64,000 nucleotides of DNA from Serripes groenlandicus (GCA_031761405.1 JASEVX010000013.1:43852704-43916703), one strand, 5' to 3'; shown: positions 10,714-23,071, counted from the stretch's first letter. The notes: a model not told the origin generated them from the letters alone. Numbers and translations are program-made.

Positions 10714-11268
10714 CACAAATACCATATCAATCAAATTGTTCATCTAGATAACTGATCAAATCAACTCCATTTGATTTATGATTGGTTTTACTGAATAAAA
10801 ACATAGTGCAAGAATGTTTTATATGTAACCAATATTGTGCAAAGATGTGGTATTATAAATGCTATAAGGACATTTTTTAAACCATTTACCTGATATGATA
10901 TCTTAATGAAAGTCATCTGTATTGCAACAAAAACTTTGATAGAGAAGAAATCGCTCACAATGAGCAGGGCATATTTACAAGTTCTCCTTTTCCCCGCAAT
11001 GTGACTAGGAAGCCACTCATTGCGAAGGTGTCAAAAATGGTCAGTTACATAAGGGAGAGGAAAAGAAGGTATTTGCGATACAATATCTATTGAAGAAATA
11101 CTTTTTTCCATCACAGAAAAAGGAATAACTGCCAATCTTGAAATTGAAAACATTGTCAGGAAACAACAGTGGCACAATTTTTATTGTTTGGTGTATTATG
11201 TCGCTTTCAACCCGTTCATTGTTATATCAAAGCGTTTCCTGGGTAAGTTATCAGTACTACTGGTCTGT

Positions 11269-11496
11269 TTAAACCTTTCCCACATATAATCGCTCTCTGA
11301 CGCCTCTGCAGCAGACGACTTTTGAAAACATTGTGGCAAAAGAAGAAATTGCTGATAATGAGCAATTTCACCTTTTGCCACAATGTTTTCAACTCAATTT
11401 AATGATTAAACTTGCATTTATAGAGATTTTCATGTTTTTGTCGAGATGTTTTCAAAGTCGTCTGCTGCAGATTTGTTGTATGTGGGAAAGGTTTAA
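11269..11496 (+). mobile_element. TTAA element type 2
   Basis: Full length in copy 1. In copy 2 only the first ~65 bp remain (52,811-52,876). Confidence 0.85.
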
Positions 11497-11560
11497 TCCA
11501 GACACCAACAAGTGAGTCGTAATAATATACCCACAATTCTGATTGCCATGGATGGAATCG

Positions 11561-11850
11561 ATTGATTGATTGATTGATTGGGGTTTAACGCCGTTTTTAA
11601 CAATTTCTCGGTCATATCACGGCGGCCAGTTCACCTACTCATGCATTTCCTGGTTTTCTAACACCAGTACTCCACACAACAATCTTCACAAGCAACTGGC
11701 TGCTTTTCCACATAGACTTAGCCCATTGGTGGAAGACGAATGACGCATGTTGCATTGACTTTTGTCAATGGTCGGAAAGAAAGTTGGCCGAGCCGGGATT
11801 CAAACTTACAACCCCTGGATTGACAGCCCGCGTCGCTACCGGGGCTCGGC
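11561..11850 (-). mobile_element. tRNA-derived SINE, full length
   Basis: Read on the minus strand, the head GCCGAGCCCCGGTAGCGACG and the B box GGTTGTAAGTTTGAATCCC are tRNA-like and should bind polymerase III factors; the body ends in a GTTAAACCCC(AATC)n tail. Reference copy of the family for this window. Absent from copy 2, where a ~540 bp deletion removes it with half a TTAA element. Confidence 0.88.
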
Positions 11851-11901
11851 TAAAGCCAATACATGTACAGTATGCTTATCCATAATCCCTTGATGCATGA
11901 C

Positions 11902-12131
11902 TTAACCCTTCCCCGCATATAGACACTTTCTGACGCCTCTGCAGCAGACTGATTTTTGAAAACATACTGCCAAAAAAAGAAATTGCTCAAAACAAGCAAT
12001 TTCTCCTTTTGCCACAATGTTTTCCACTTTAGTCATAGGTTATCCATTCAATTATAGAGATTTTCTATTGTTTGATAAAAAATGTTCAAAGTCGTCTGCT
12101 GCTGAATTGTTATATGAGGGAAAGGGGTTAA
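11902..12131 (+). mobile_element. TTAA element type 1
   Basis: Full length. Counterpart 52,920-53,150. Confidence 0.87.
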
Positions 12132-12830
12132 ACTACTCGTCTAGAAGCTAAGCCTTGTCCAAGGACACTCCACCATAAATGCTACAACGGGAATATGAAC
12201 CTTGGCCTCAAATCCCGACATGCTAATCACTCAACAATGGCAATTCTTTTTTCATCAACTTATTTTTGTTATCACCATTATTTTACCATTTCCCAAATAC
12301 AGACACATATGCATGCCTCTGCAGCAGACAGCCTTTGAAAACAGTGTGGCAAAAGGATAAATTGTTCAAAACCACTCCTTTAACCTCACTGTTTTCAAAT
12401 CTATTCAACATCTACACTTTCATTTATAGAGATTTTTCATAGTTTTTCCTTGATGTGTTCGAACCATTGTACTGCAGACTTATAAATATACCTTGTATAC
12501 TACCACAAATGCTGCATGAGGGATTGAACTTGAGACAACCGTTTCAAATCCTGCATATGGTTTTTTTTTTCCTTTTGTTATCACCTTTATCTATAGGGGG
12601 TAGGATTTGTTTAACATTAACATATATGTTAATCTCTCATTACAATTTTATTTCTAACCATTTACCTAAAACAGACAGTTAAAGAAATCTTTGCAGCATA
12701 CAACTTTTGAAAATATTGCGAGAACTTAATTGCTTCTTTTCTCTCAAGAGTTTTCAATTGGTATCTCAATTAGAATTTCAAATTGCCATATCACATTTTA
12801 TTCAGATGATGTTTTCAAAGCAGCCGACCA

Positions 12831-13063
12831 TTAACCCTTTCCCTCATACGACAATTCTGCAGCAGACAACTTTAAACATATTTGGTCAAAAAATAGAAAA
12901 TCTCTATAATTGAATGGATAACGTTACTATGTCTAAAAGTGGAAAGCATAGTGTCAAAAGGAGGAATTGCTCGTTTGAGCAATTTCTTCTTTTGTCACTA
13001 TATTTTCCAAAAGGCGTCTGCAGCAGAGGCGTCAGAAAGCGTCTATATGAGGGAAAGGGTTAA
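12831..13063 (-). mobile_element. TTAA element type 1, shares TTAA with its neighbour
   Basis: The right TTAA (13,060-13,063) is also the left end of the next element. Confidence 0.88.
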
Positions 13064-13256
13064 CCCAACAAACAGACGCTTTCTGACACCTCTGCAGCAG
13101 ACGACTTTTGAAAACCTTGTGGAAAAAGGGGAAATTGCTCATGGTGAGCAATTTCTCCTTTGTCCACAATGTTTACATCTCCATTTAATAATTTTTACAA
13201 GGATGTTTTTTAAGTTGTCTGCTGCAGTTTTGTTGTTGTATGTGGGTAAGGGTTAA
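13060..13256 (+). mobile_element. TTAA element type 2, abutting
   Basis: Starts TTAACCCAACAAACAGACGC, so the CTTTCCCACAT part of its end is replaced. Ends GGGTAAGGGTTAA. Confidence 0.82.
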
Positions 13257-13317
13257 AATAACACATGAGCTAAATGGGCGGCCTATCACCATTAGAAATG
13301 ATACAATCAGATTAATT

Positions 13318-14190
13318 TTACCCTTTCCCATATACATCAAATCTGCAGCAGACGGCTTTGAAAACAGTTCCATGTTGACAAATATGAGGTTATAATCTAT
13401 AGCTATAACTGAAAGTATACAATTGATAAGAGTTGAAAATCTTGAACGGTAACCTAATGTCAGTTATCATTACTTTGGAACAGAGAGTATAATTGCCATA
13501 CAACAATTTCTTTTTAGAACAATCATTTTTTCCACACATTAACCGTTTCTGATGCCTCCTGAGCAGACGACTTTGGAAAAGATCGCATCAAAAGGACAAA
13601 TTGCTCATAATAAGCATTTTCTCCATTCATAATAACGTTTACAAGCATATTCGATTGTTATATATAATTAAACATAATCATTTAAAGAGATATAATCAAT
13701 ATTTTGTCAGGGCATTTTCAAAAGCGTCTGCTACAGATTGCTTGTATATGGGAAAAGGTTAAAAAGTCACCTGTTCCCACATATAGACGCTTTCTGATGT
13801 CTCTGTAGCAGGCAACTTTTTGAAAACTTTGTGACAAAAGAAGAAATTGCTCAAAACGAGCAATTTCTCCTTTTGACACAATGTTATCAACTCTATTCAA
13901 GTATGTCTTCATTTAGGGAGATTTTCCATTAAATTGTTGAGATGTTTTTTTTGAGAGGGTAAATAAGGTTTATCCTAATACAGTTCATGTACAGTTTAAC
14001 CATTTACCCACTTTCAAAAAGTTTACAACAGACAACTTTGAAAATATCTTTGCAGAAATATGGAAAAACGAAAGCATAACTGTTAAATTTAGTTGTTAAC
14101 GTTGCAGCAAATGTAACAATTTCTCATGAGAAGCAATTTCTCCTATTTCCACAATATGTTTTCATAATGTGTCCAAATGTCAGAGAGGGC
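13318..14190. repeat. Cluster of four degenerate TTAA elements
   Basis: Old, eroded type 2 copies at about 13,318-13,530, 13,539-13,762, 13,772-13,965 and 13,996-14,188, recognisable by GCAGACGACTTTG, AATTGCTCATAAT-AGCA and GTCTGCTACAG. Counterparts at 54,583-55,470. No gene seen. Confidence 0.65.
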
Positions 14191-14290
14191 AAATTTCAGA
14201 GTATTACTTTCATATGTATTAAATTGCCAATCCTTCACCTAAAACACCAAACTTCAGACATCACCATAAAAGATAACATTTGAAAACATT

Positions 14291-14519
14291 TTAACCCTTT
14301 CCAACTTGTAGATGCTTTCTGATGCATCTGCAGCAGACAACTTTTGAAAACATTCTGGCAAAAGAAGAAATTGCTCAAAACAAGCAATTTCTTCTTTTGC
14401 CACAATGTTTTCAACTCTTTTCAGTAATTATACCTCCAATTATAGAGCTTTTCCATGTTTTTGTCCGGATGTTTTCAACGTCGTCTGCTGCAGATTTGCT
14501 GTATGTGGGAAAGGGTTAA
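14291..14519 (+). mobile_element. TTAA element type 2 (reference copy)
   Basis: Complete, with TTAACCCTTTCCAACTTG to GTATGTGGGAAAGGGTTAA and hairpin GAAATTGCTCAAAACAAGC. Counterpart 55,578-55,739 has lost ~65 bp of the left arm. Confidence 0.88.
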
Positions 14520-14809
14520 GAAAGGAGTCACATTTTTTCATCCGTTGCAGATGACAACTTTTAAAATATCGTAATTGAGAACATCATATCATATCAAAAG
14601 TCGTCTGCTGTAGAGAAAGCATCTGTATGTGGGAAAGGCTTAACGAAAGGTCTGATATAATGACAATTAACTCTTTCCCACTTAAAAACACTTTCTGACA
14701 CCTCTGCAGCTGACGACATTTGAAAACAAAGTGGCTAAAAGAGAAATTGCTCATAATGAGCAATTTCTCTGTTCGCCACAATGTTTTCAACTCTATACAA
14801 TAATAATTA

Positions 14810-16261
14810 CAAGAGAAAGTTGATGCAAGGCATCAATGTCGCCGGAAAAGACTTCATTGATTTATTTTTTAACACACATGTATTCTTGACTTTCATTAGT
14901 CTAAACATACACATAATGTTTTCATAAGGACTAATTCCAGGATTTTTGAAATTCCACATAGGTCTACAAATTTCAGGATTTATTTTGGTCAGGATTTTGG
15001 ATGTTTTGTATTTGTCAATAAAACCACAACAAATTAATAAATTTTGGGATTTAAATCTACATGCAATAAAAAGCTATTTAACCCTTTCCATGTCTGAACC
15101 AACAATGAAAACCTTTAAAGGCTTAAAACATTGAGAAAACGGTTAAATTGCTGAAGACATGAACTTCCTCCTTTTTAATAATAATTATTTCACAAGTAGA
15201 CCACACTTGTAACAATATATCAGCTAAATTGTTTATCTAAATCGTTGATGCATACAATATATGTGGCAAGTATGAAATTAATTGGGTGCGAAAGAGCAGA
15301 TTTTCTTTATTTCTAAATCTATTGTTTATCAGAGTTTGTTCTTCTCTTAATTTGTTTCAAGCCAAATAAACATTTAATATAACATATATTTAATTATTTA
15401 AGTGTGTAATATTAGCTATCTATCTGTAATAAGGTGTTTGAGCATTCTTTCGAAATGCTGACCCTCGTGTCAGGCTTCATCGAGTCGTAGTGTCAGACAT
15501 CGAAGAAAGTGAATAAAAAATCAGGCAAAGCTTTAGTGCATGTTTTATTCCACTGCATTCGAGAGAAAAAAGCATTTCTATATTATCTTTCTTTCTCCTA
15601 CACTCGTTTTGCGACGTTTAAGAAATCAACTTGTCGTGCGACATTTTTTGTCTGCATAACCAAGTCACTTTTCTAAGTTTACATTTTATTTCGCTTTGTT
15701 TACATTTTGGCAATATGAAACTAGGTCACGCACTGAGGAAAAGGCGTTTCGACGTTCACGACCGATCATAAAACAGGCTTATATTTGAGACATATTTTCA
15801 CAAATGATTTCTTATTTGTGTTTCTGTTACCAGTTTATGTTGATACTTATCTATTAAAAGGAGAATTCGACGTGATTTTTCATTTCGATAGTCTACAAGC
15901 AGGTGCGCGTATGTAAACAAATTATAGACTGTGCGACGTAAAGGTTTGTAGTTATCGCCTTTTGATTACATAGTTTATGAAAATAAAGTATCGCAGTCTA
16001 GCTAATAGGGACTGTTTTGTCTTCGTAAATAAAATACAAAAACGTAAATGCCAGTCAAAATAAAGAAACTGCACATACTTAAAACATCGGAATATTTATT
16101 TCATTTTAGATGTGTCATAACTTAGTGTTTTTAAACAAACGCAATTGTAATATGTTCAAGACATTTAAAAAAAAAAAAATCTAATAATAACCCCCCCCTC
16201 CCATGTGATTTCCGAAAACCTATTAAAAATAGAAGTCGCGGGCTTCTGCCCGGCGACTTAT
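14810..16261 (+). mobile_element. Hairpin-ended element, ~1.45 kb
   Basis: Present in copy 1 and cleanly absent in copy 2 (55,990-56,010), so its borders are visible. Left end CAAGAGAAAGTTGATGCAAG contains hairpin TTGATGC-AAG-GCATCAA; right end is a stable hairpin GTCGCGGGC-TTCT-GCCCGGCGAC. Interior AT-rich, no ORF of note. Flanks are TTA/TAA-rich, so a 2-3 bp target duplication cannot be resolved. Other copies at 22,039-23,071 and 23,356-24,893. Confidence 0.75.
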
Positions 16262-16339
16262 AATGTTCTCTCATTCATAGAATGTTTCATTATCTTTGAG
16301 TAAATGTTTTCAAAGTTGTCTGCTGCAGATTTGTTGTAT

Positions 16340-16735
16340 ATATGGGATTAATTGTTTGGTGTTTTACGCCGCTTTCAACAATATTTCAGTTAGATCACGA
16401 CGTTCCCCGGGTTATAGTTACCAGTACAGCTGGGGTCCATTTATCAGATTTCCAGATAAGAAGGGGTATTCAGCTCTTTTTCCAACAATTTCTCTTATTA
16501 CTAAAGCAAACCCTATGTTGTGAGTACTCAAAAGAATCGTCTCACCGAGACGATTCTTTTAAGTACCAACAACATAGGGTTAGAGGGTCAAATAAGGATT
16601 TTAGAACATGTAAAACGCCCCTTATCTAGAGCTCTGATTTATCCTGACACACCAGCTTGTCAGTCGTAATGCTAACCCCCACAACCCTGAGCACCAAGTA
16701 GGGCACCCATTACTACCATTTTTAAATTCATGTTG
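16340..16735 (-). mobile_element. Second SINE family, split by a palindromic MITE
   Basis: SINE parts 16,340-16,445 and 16,637-16,735 join across ATTTATC to give GGGGTCCATTTATCCTGACA. Same arrangement in copy 2 at 56,097-56,480. Confidence 0.75.
16446..16636. mobile_element. CAGAGCTC palindromic MITE with 7 bp TSD
   Basis: Ends GATAAG near-inverted, right end CAGAGCTCTAGATAAGGGGC when reversed. The centre is a perfect hairpin around AAGAATCGTCTC. Target duplication ATTTATC at 16,439-16,445 and 16,637-16,643. No ORF. Type copy of the family. Confidence 0.85.
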
Positions 16736-17239
16736 CATGTGGGAAAGGGTTTTGAGCATAAGTCGTGATGAACATTATTGTAAATAACATGTCATGTCAC
16801 TTTTTTTTTTATTAATGTGTATGGATCTATTTTTAGAACTACCCGTTCAAATCATGATATAGCGAGATATTTTTAGTTTCTTTTGTTAAATATGACAAAC
16901 AAAAAGAGAAGAAATTTATTTGTTAGATGTTTTTTTAACATACAACCAAATTTGCTGTAGACAACCCTTAGGAAAATCTCTTTAACCCTTCCTTTCCCAC
17001 ATACAACAATTCTGCAGCAGACGACTTTGAAAATATCTAGACGAAAATTGCTAAATTCTCTTTAAATTAAAGGATATTTTTTTTTTATAGAGTTGAAAAC
17101 ATTGTAACATAACTGGAAATTGCTTGTTTTGAGCAATTTCCCCTTTTGTCACAACGTTATAAAATAGAAAATCTCTATAATTGAATGGATAACCTAAAAG
17201 TGGGAAAACATTGTGGCAAAAGGAGAAATTGCTTGTTAT

Positions 17240-18170
17240 TCTTTTGCTTTGTTTTTAATAATCTGACTTTAATGTTCAGTATAATATCTTCCTATGTTTC
17301 TATGTTGCGTGACGATCATCTGTCATTTTCATTCATTCATTTATGCATTTTGTTTTTTCGCAAATATCACTAAAAGTTTCGTCTATGATTGCACATACTT
17401 GATTCAAAGTTAACTTTGAGTACAATTGTCATCACAAAATGTAGACATAAAAAGATTTAAACCACAGAGATATCCGTTTCAAGAAAAATTTCGCCATCTA
17501 GTTGATTCGTTCTTTTTCGCTGTTGCGGTGTCATCTTTATGAATATCGCGGTAAACACGATTTCAGTGTATCAACATGTTTTATCACGGATGCGATGTGA
17601 ACTTCCAGAAAACTTAAATGAAATGAAATATTCTGGTAATCTTACAAACAAAGTGTGATCGGATTAACTGAACTGTATTTAACTTATCACTGCAACATTT
17701 CAACTCTTATATCAACTGGTTGATTCCTTTTTAAATTGGAACGACTCATGCTAAAGGTCAAAATCGGAAATCTTGCTAAATGAAGGTATAATTTATGGAC
17801 ATAAAGTAAAAAACATTGTAGCAAAAGGATAAATTCCTCGTGAGAAATTTTTCCTTTTGTCACAATGTTTTCAAAAGTCATCTGCTGCAGCAGCTATAAA
17901 ATACATGTAAGGAAATGGTTTACAAAATATTGACTTTACCCACCACCCATTGAATTGTACATTGATTGTTTCACTGAAAGACTTACCAGTGTAAGATTGG
18001 CTTCTTTAGAATTAATGTTGACTGTACGAACATTGTAGATGTGCCCACATTTTCTCTCTTGTCAGTCTTTCGGATTACATGAACATTGAAATATGTTTCC
18101 TTGAATTTCTGAATGCTAATCACGACACGAGTTCACATCATTTTCGTCCACTCGAGATTGTATTTTAAAC
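17240..18170. other. Mostly unique DNA shared by both blocks
   Basis: Low-copy sequence, equivalent to 59,240-60,280, with one degenerate TTAA element at 17,778-17,922. In copy 2 a plus-strand frame (59,546-59,806, HCKCGQHFNSSYQLVDS) and a minus-strand frame (60,046-60,205, ENDVISIQKFKETYFNVHVI with donor GTAAGT) are open. Copy 1 has indels in both, so coding is doubtful. Confidence 0.4.
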
Positions 18171-18901
18171 TTTTTTCAATTATCTTACTATCATGCATTT
18201 ATAGAGATTTTCTATGTTTTGTACTTGATGATTTCAAAGTCTGTCAGGTTAAACATCATTGAAATCATTGTGCAAAAGGAAAAATTGCTCATAATGATTA
18301 ATAACTGCATTTGCCACAATAATTTCAACACTTTTCAATTATCATACTATCATTTATAGAGATGTTTTATATTTTGTACTTGATAATTTCAAAGTCGTCT
18401 GCTGCAGATTTGTTTTATGTGGGAAATGGTTAAACCCTTATCCACTATCATGACTTACTGATAAACCAAAAACAGGTTTTCTGTGTGTCAGCATTATTTG
18501 ACAAAATATTATCACAACAGGGCGTGCGTTCAATACAAATAGTAGATTGTTTTGGTACAAATTGAAATTTATCATAACCTCTTGTCCATTATATCTTTCG
18601 TATTATAAGTCACTTTTTATGATCAGTTTAACTCTAAATCAACTCATTCAATTAAAACACAGACCCTGCCAGGTTAAATATCTTACATAAAACTTACATC
18701 TTCAAATACTAATATCAGCATTACTGACTACAGATTAAAAAATAATTCTTATGTTTGTGGATTTAAATGTTCTTATTTCTACATGTGCAACGAAATATTG
18801 CGGCTTCTCTTTGATGCTTTGCGTCAAACATTCGTCTTGTATTATTTGTCACGATGATTCTGAAGTCATCTACTGCAGATTTCTTGTACATGTACATGTC
18901 C

Positions 18902-19136
18902 TTGACCCTTTTCCACGTACAATAAATTTGCTGCAGATGATTTTGATAATATCTAGGCAAAAACACAGAAAATCTCTATCAATGAAGGTTTAATTTCTGA
19001 AAAAATTGAAAACAGTGTGGAAAAATTAAAAATTGCTTATTATGAGCAATTTGTTCTTTATAATATAGCCACACTGTTTTCAAAAGTTGTCTATAGCGGA
19101 TGCGTCAGAATGCGTCTATAAGTGGGAAAGGGTTAA
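18902..19136 (-). mobile_element. TTAA element type 2
   Basis: Left end TGACCCTTTTCCACGTAC, right end GTGGGAAAGGGTTAA; inner stem ACAGTGTGG / CCACACTGT. Confidence 0.78.
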
Positions 19137-19160
19137 AGGTGACATTTTTTTTTTTTGCAG

Positions 19161-19365
19161 TTAACCCTTTTCCCACATGCAACAAACTTGCAGCAGACGA
19201 TTTGGAAAACATAAAAGTAAACAAACGGTAAATTATTTATCAATGAATGTATATATATATAGTTATTGAATAGAGTAGAAAAAATTGCGGCTATAGGAGA
19301 AATTGCTCGTGTTGATGTTTTCCAAGTCGTCTGCTGCAGAATTGTTGTATGTGGGAAGGGGTTAA
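19161..19365 (+). mobile_element. TTAA element type 2, AACATCAAAGTAAAC subtype
   Basis: Ends GTGGGAAGGGGTTAA, with the TTAA shared with the next element. Confidence 0.8.
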
Positions 19366-19591
19366 CCCTTTCCCACCTGCAGACGCATTTTAACGCAATA
19401 GCAGCAGACGACTTTTGAAAACATTGTGGCCAAAGGTGAAATTGCTCATAATGAGCAATTTCACCTTTGGCCACAATGTTTTCCACTTATAGTCATTGGT
19501 TATCCATTCAATTATAGAGATTTTCCATTTTTTGACAAAATATGTTCAAAGTCGTCTGCTGCAGAATTGTTGTATGTGGGAAGGGGGTTAA
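19362..19591 (+). mobile_element. TTAA element, chimera of two subtypes
   Basis: Left arm is the GGCCAAAGG subtype of type 2, right arm is type 1 (TAGTCATTGGTTATCCATTC). In copy 2 the same site (61,364-61,593) has a type 1 left arm. Confidence 0.85.
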
Positions 19592-19767
19592 GGTCATTTG
19601 AGGGTAGCAGGTTTTTTTTTTAAAGTTAACCCTTTTCCTACATACAACAAATCTGCAGCAGACAACTTGGAAAACATCAAAGTAAACATATGGTAAAATA
19701 TCTTTCAATGAGTGCATAATTATTGAACAGTAGAAAACATTGTGGCCGTAGAAAAAAATTACTCATG

Positions 19768-19996
19768 TTAACCCTTTCCCACATACAAGAAATATGCAGC
19801 AGACGACTTTGAACATATTTTGTCAACAAATTAAAAATCTCTATGATTGAATGGATAACCTGTGACTAAAAGTGTAAAATATTGTGGCAAAAGGAGAAAT
19901 TGGACGTTCTATGCAATTTCTTCTTTTGTCACTATGTTTTAAAAAAGCTGTCTGCTGCAGAGGAGTCAGAAAGCGTCTATATGAGGGAAAGGGTTA
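19768..19996 (-). mobile_element. TTAA element type 1
   Basis: Left TTAA shared with a half element (19,626-19,771). Counterpart 62,007-62,236. Confidence 0.86.
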
Positions 19997-20432
19997 AGCC
20001 CAATTTCTCGTTTAGTCACAACGTTTTCAAAAGGCGGCTACTGAGAAAGGGTTATCTAACACGATATCTGTACCATTGTGTAGATATGGGCAAAGATTAT
20101 TTTTCTTACAATGGCTGCCCATATACAACAACCTAACAGCAGACAGATTTGAAAATATCCTGATAAAATCTCAAAATGAACCTGCTCACTGATCACCAAT
20201 GTGGGGCTTTGAAACCTTTGCCACATACAGACCCTCTCTCACGCCTCTGCAGAAGACAACTTTTGAAAACAATGTGACAAAAGGAGAAATTACTCATGAT
20301 GACCAATTTCTCCATTTGAAACAAGTTTTTCAACTTGATTCAATAATTATTCTTTCATTTATAGAGAATCCATATTGTTTATCAAATGTTTTCAAAGTCG
20401 TCTGCTGCAGATTTCTTGTAAGTGGGATAGGA

Positions 20433-20670
20433 TGAACCCTTTCTCTCATACGACAATTCTGCAGCAGAAGACTTTGAACATATTTTGTCAAAAAACAGAA
20501 AATTTCTATAATTGAATGGATAACCTATTACTAAAAGTGGATAACATTGTGGCAAAAGGAGAAATTGCTCGTCTTGAGCAATTAATTCTTTTGTCACTAT
20601 GTTTTCTAAAAGCCGTACATGACTCCACTGCAGAGTCGTCAGAAAGCGTCCATATGAGGGAAAGGATTAA
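20433..20670 (-). mobile_element. TTAA element type 1
   Basis: Left end TGAACCC, right end GGATTAA. First of three in a row, all in the same orientation; counterparts 62,909-63,140, 63,152-63,378 and 63,390-63,836. Confidence 0.85.
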
Positions 20671-20681
20671 CAGCCTTATAC

Positions 20682-20914
20682 TTAACCCTTTCCCTCATAC
20701 AACAATTCTGCAGCAGACAACTTTGAACATATTTTGTCGTAAAATGGAAAATCTCTATAATTGAATGGATAACCTAAGACTAAAAGTAGAAAACATTGTG
20801 GCATTAAGGAGAAATTGCTTGTTTTGAGCAATTTCTTCTTTTGTGACTAAATGTTTTCAAAAAGCTGTCTGCTGCAGAGGCATCAGAAAGCGTCTATATC
20901 AGGGAAAGGATTAA
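20682..20914 (-). mobile_element. TTAA element type 1
   Basis: Second of the row; the ~12 bp spacer CAGCCTTATAC is like the next spacer TAGTTTTATAC, suggesting a local tandem duplication of element plus spacer. Confidence 0.85.
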
Positions 20915-20925
20915 TAGTTTTATAC

Positions 20926-21454
20926 TTAACCCTTTCCCTTATACGATAATTCTGCAGCAGACGACTTTGAACATATTTTGTCAAAAAATGGAAAATGTCA
21001 ATAATTGAATGGTTGATTGATTTATTGATTATGGTTTAACGCCGTTTTTAATAATTTCTCAGTTATATCACGGCGGCCAGTTCACCAACTCATGTGTTTC
21101 CTGGTTTTCTCACGCCAGTACTCCACACAAAATTCTTCCCAAGCAACTGGCTGCTTTTCCACATAGACTTAGCCACGAATGACGCATGTCGCAATGACTT
21201 TTGTCAAACGTCGGAAAGAAAGTTGGCCGAGCCGGGATTCGAACTCACAACCCTTGGATTGACAGCCCATGTTGTTACCGACTGAGCTACCGGGATATAA
21301 TTGTATGGATAACCTGTATGACTAAAAGTGGAAAACATGGTGGCAAAATGAGAAATTGCTTGTTTTGAGCAAATTACTTCTTTTGTCACTATGTTTTCAA
21401 AAAGCCGTCAGCTGCAGAGGCGTCAGAAAGCGTCTATATGAGGTAAAGGGTTAA
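20926..21454 (-). mobile_element. TTAA element type 1 split by a SINE
   Basis: Third of the row; arms 20,926-21,012 and 21,297-21,454. Confidence 0.88.
21013..21296 (-). mobile_element. tRNA-derived SINE inside a TTAA element
   Basis: Flanked by a 12 bp target duplication, ATAATTGAATGG at 21,001-21,012 and ATAATTGTATGG at 21,297-21,308. Head shows GGTAGCTCAGTCGGTAACAA and GTTCGAATCCC. Orthologous copy at 63,477-63,699. Confidence 0.9.
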
Positions 21455-21715
21455 ATACCAACAATATAGGGTTTGGAGGTCATATAAGGATCTAAAATAT
21501 CAAATATCGGTATTTATAAGAGAAAAGTGTTCGTCGCGGTATTTGATTTACCGAACAGACCTGCTATTTTGCAAACTCTTAAAATGTGGATAAAACCTGT
21601 AATTTTCAACACATAACCCCAACATCTATCCTCCCAAATATTGTCACATCCCTGAGATTGATAATTTCTTTCAAACTTAAACCATGTTTTTATAGTAAAT
21701 AATCAATCCTTTCCC

Positions 21716-21945
21716 TTAACCCTTTCCCTCATACCACAATTCTGCAATAGACGACTTTGAACATATTCTGTCAAAAAATGGAAAGTTTCTATAATTAAAT
21801 GAATAAACTATGACGAAAAGAGGAAAACATTGTGACAAAAGGAGAAATTGCTTGTTTTGAGCAATTCCTTCTTTTGTCACCATGTTTTCAAAAAGCTGTC
21901 TGCTGCAGAGGCGTCAGAAAGCGTCTATATGAGGGAAAGGGTTAA
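21716..21945 (-). mobile_element. TTAA element type 1
   Basis: Shares TTAA 21,942-21,945 with a type 2 element that is itself split by the 22,039-23,071 insertion. Confidence 0.87.
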
Positions 21946-22038
21946 CCCTTTCCCATATACAGTCCCTTTCTGATGCCTGTGATGTAGACACCTTCGAAAA
22001 TATTTTGGCAAAAGAAGAAATTACACATTATGTCCATT

Positions 22039-23071
22039 ATTAGTCGCCGGGCAGAAGCCCGCGACTTCTATTTTTAATAGCTTTTCGGAAATCACATGGG
22101 AGGGCGGCTTATTATTAGAATACTAGAAACAAATCTAGATGATTTGAACATATTACAATTGTGGTTGTTTACGAACACTAATAAATGACACATCTAAAAT
22201 GAAATAAATATTCCGATTTTTTAATGTTTGCAGTTTTTTTTTATTTCACTCGCATTTAAGTTTTTTGTCTTATTTACGAAGACAAAAGTTGTCCCTTCAA
22301 GACGTGAACCAACACCCCCTAATGCAGACTCTTATGTGTCATCATTGAGGTCAATTTCGGATTCTCATTTTAATAGCAATTTTAACTTACTAAATGTTGT
22401 TTTCATGTTCAAAGAGATGTCTTGATTTGTGTAGAATTCATTTAATAATGTTAATCCATGAATATCTAGTAGTAAAGTAGGAACTGTTTCTAAGCTAAAT
22501 ATAGACCCTATTCTGTTGTGTAGTTTCGTGACCTTTAACATCGATTTTCGCGCATGCGCATTTCGATATGAAAAAGCGAGTGATATTATTTTATTTTAGA
22601 CAAGTACAAGACGAATGTTTGACGCAAAGCGTCAAAGAGAAGCCGCAATATTTCGTTGTACATGTAGAAATAAGAAAAAAAGAACATTTTTAAATCCACA
22701 AACAATAGAACAATTTAAACTGTAGACGGTAATGCTGATATATTTCTGCTTTTGAAGACTTTTGTTTTCTTCAAATTACCTCCCTTTAAAGCAATACCAG
22801 GATATTTACCTTGTGATTCGAATAAGATTGACAAACATTGAAATTATATGAATGAATACTATTATTTAAATAAGTAACAACAGCAAAATTAAATTTAAGC
22901 CAAGATAAATGTGTACACATTTCGTTAATTTTTTATAGATACCCTAATGTATAGGTATGAATATAAAATTTATAAGCAAATGTTTGAATAGACTAAGGAA
23001 AGTCAAGAATACATAAATAAATCAATGCAGTCTTTTCCGGCGACATTGATGCCTTGCATCAACTTTCTCTT
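22039..23071 (-). mobile_element. Hairpin-ended element, ~1.03 kb
   Basis: Inverse orientation: starts with AGTCGCCGGGCAGAAGCCCG and ends CATCAACTTTCTCTTG. Shares only the terminal ~250 bp with the other copies. Its interior includes an inverse match to 18.76-18.86 kb (GACGCAAAGCGTCAAAGAGA). Inserted in a TTAA element. Confidence 0.75.

Larger units (their letters stand above)
8187..21619 (+). repeat. Duplicated block, copy 1
   Basis: This 13.4 kb stretch matches 48,551-64,000 in the same orientation and element order: 80% or more of landmarks (myosin exon, tandem array, palindromic elements, SINE in a MITE at the right end) occur in both. Differences are mostly whole insertions or deletions. 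Copy 1 alone holds a 1.45 kb hairpin-ended element (14.8-16.3 kb) and a SINE (11.56-11.85 kb). Confidence 0.92.

Noticed and set aside
19426..19623. Short frames such as [19 protein letters not shown] repeated across the window
   Set aside because: The recurring GEIA-NEQFLL-PQCF peptide is just the centre of TTAA elements.
21230..21296. tRNA gene
   Set aside because: The GTTCGAATCCC and GCTCAGTCGG boxes are the head of a SINE with target duplications, and the tRNA fold is incomplete.
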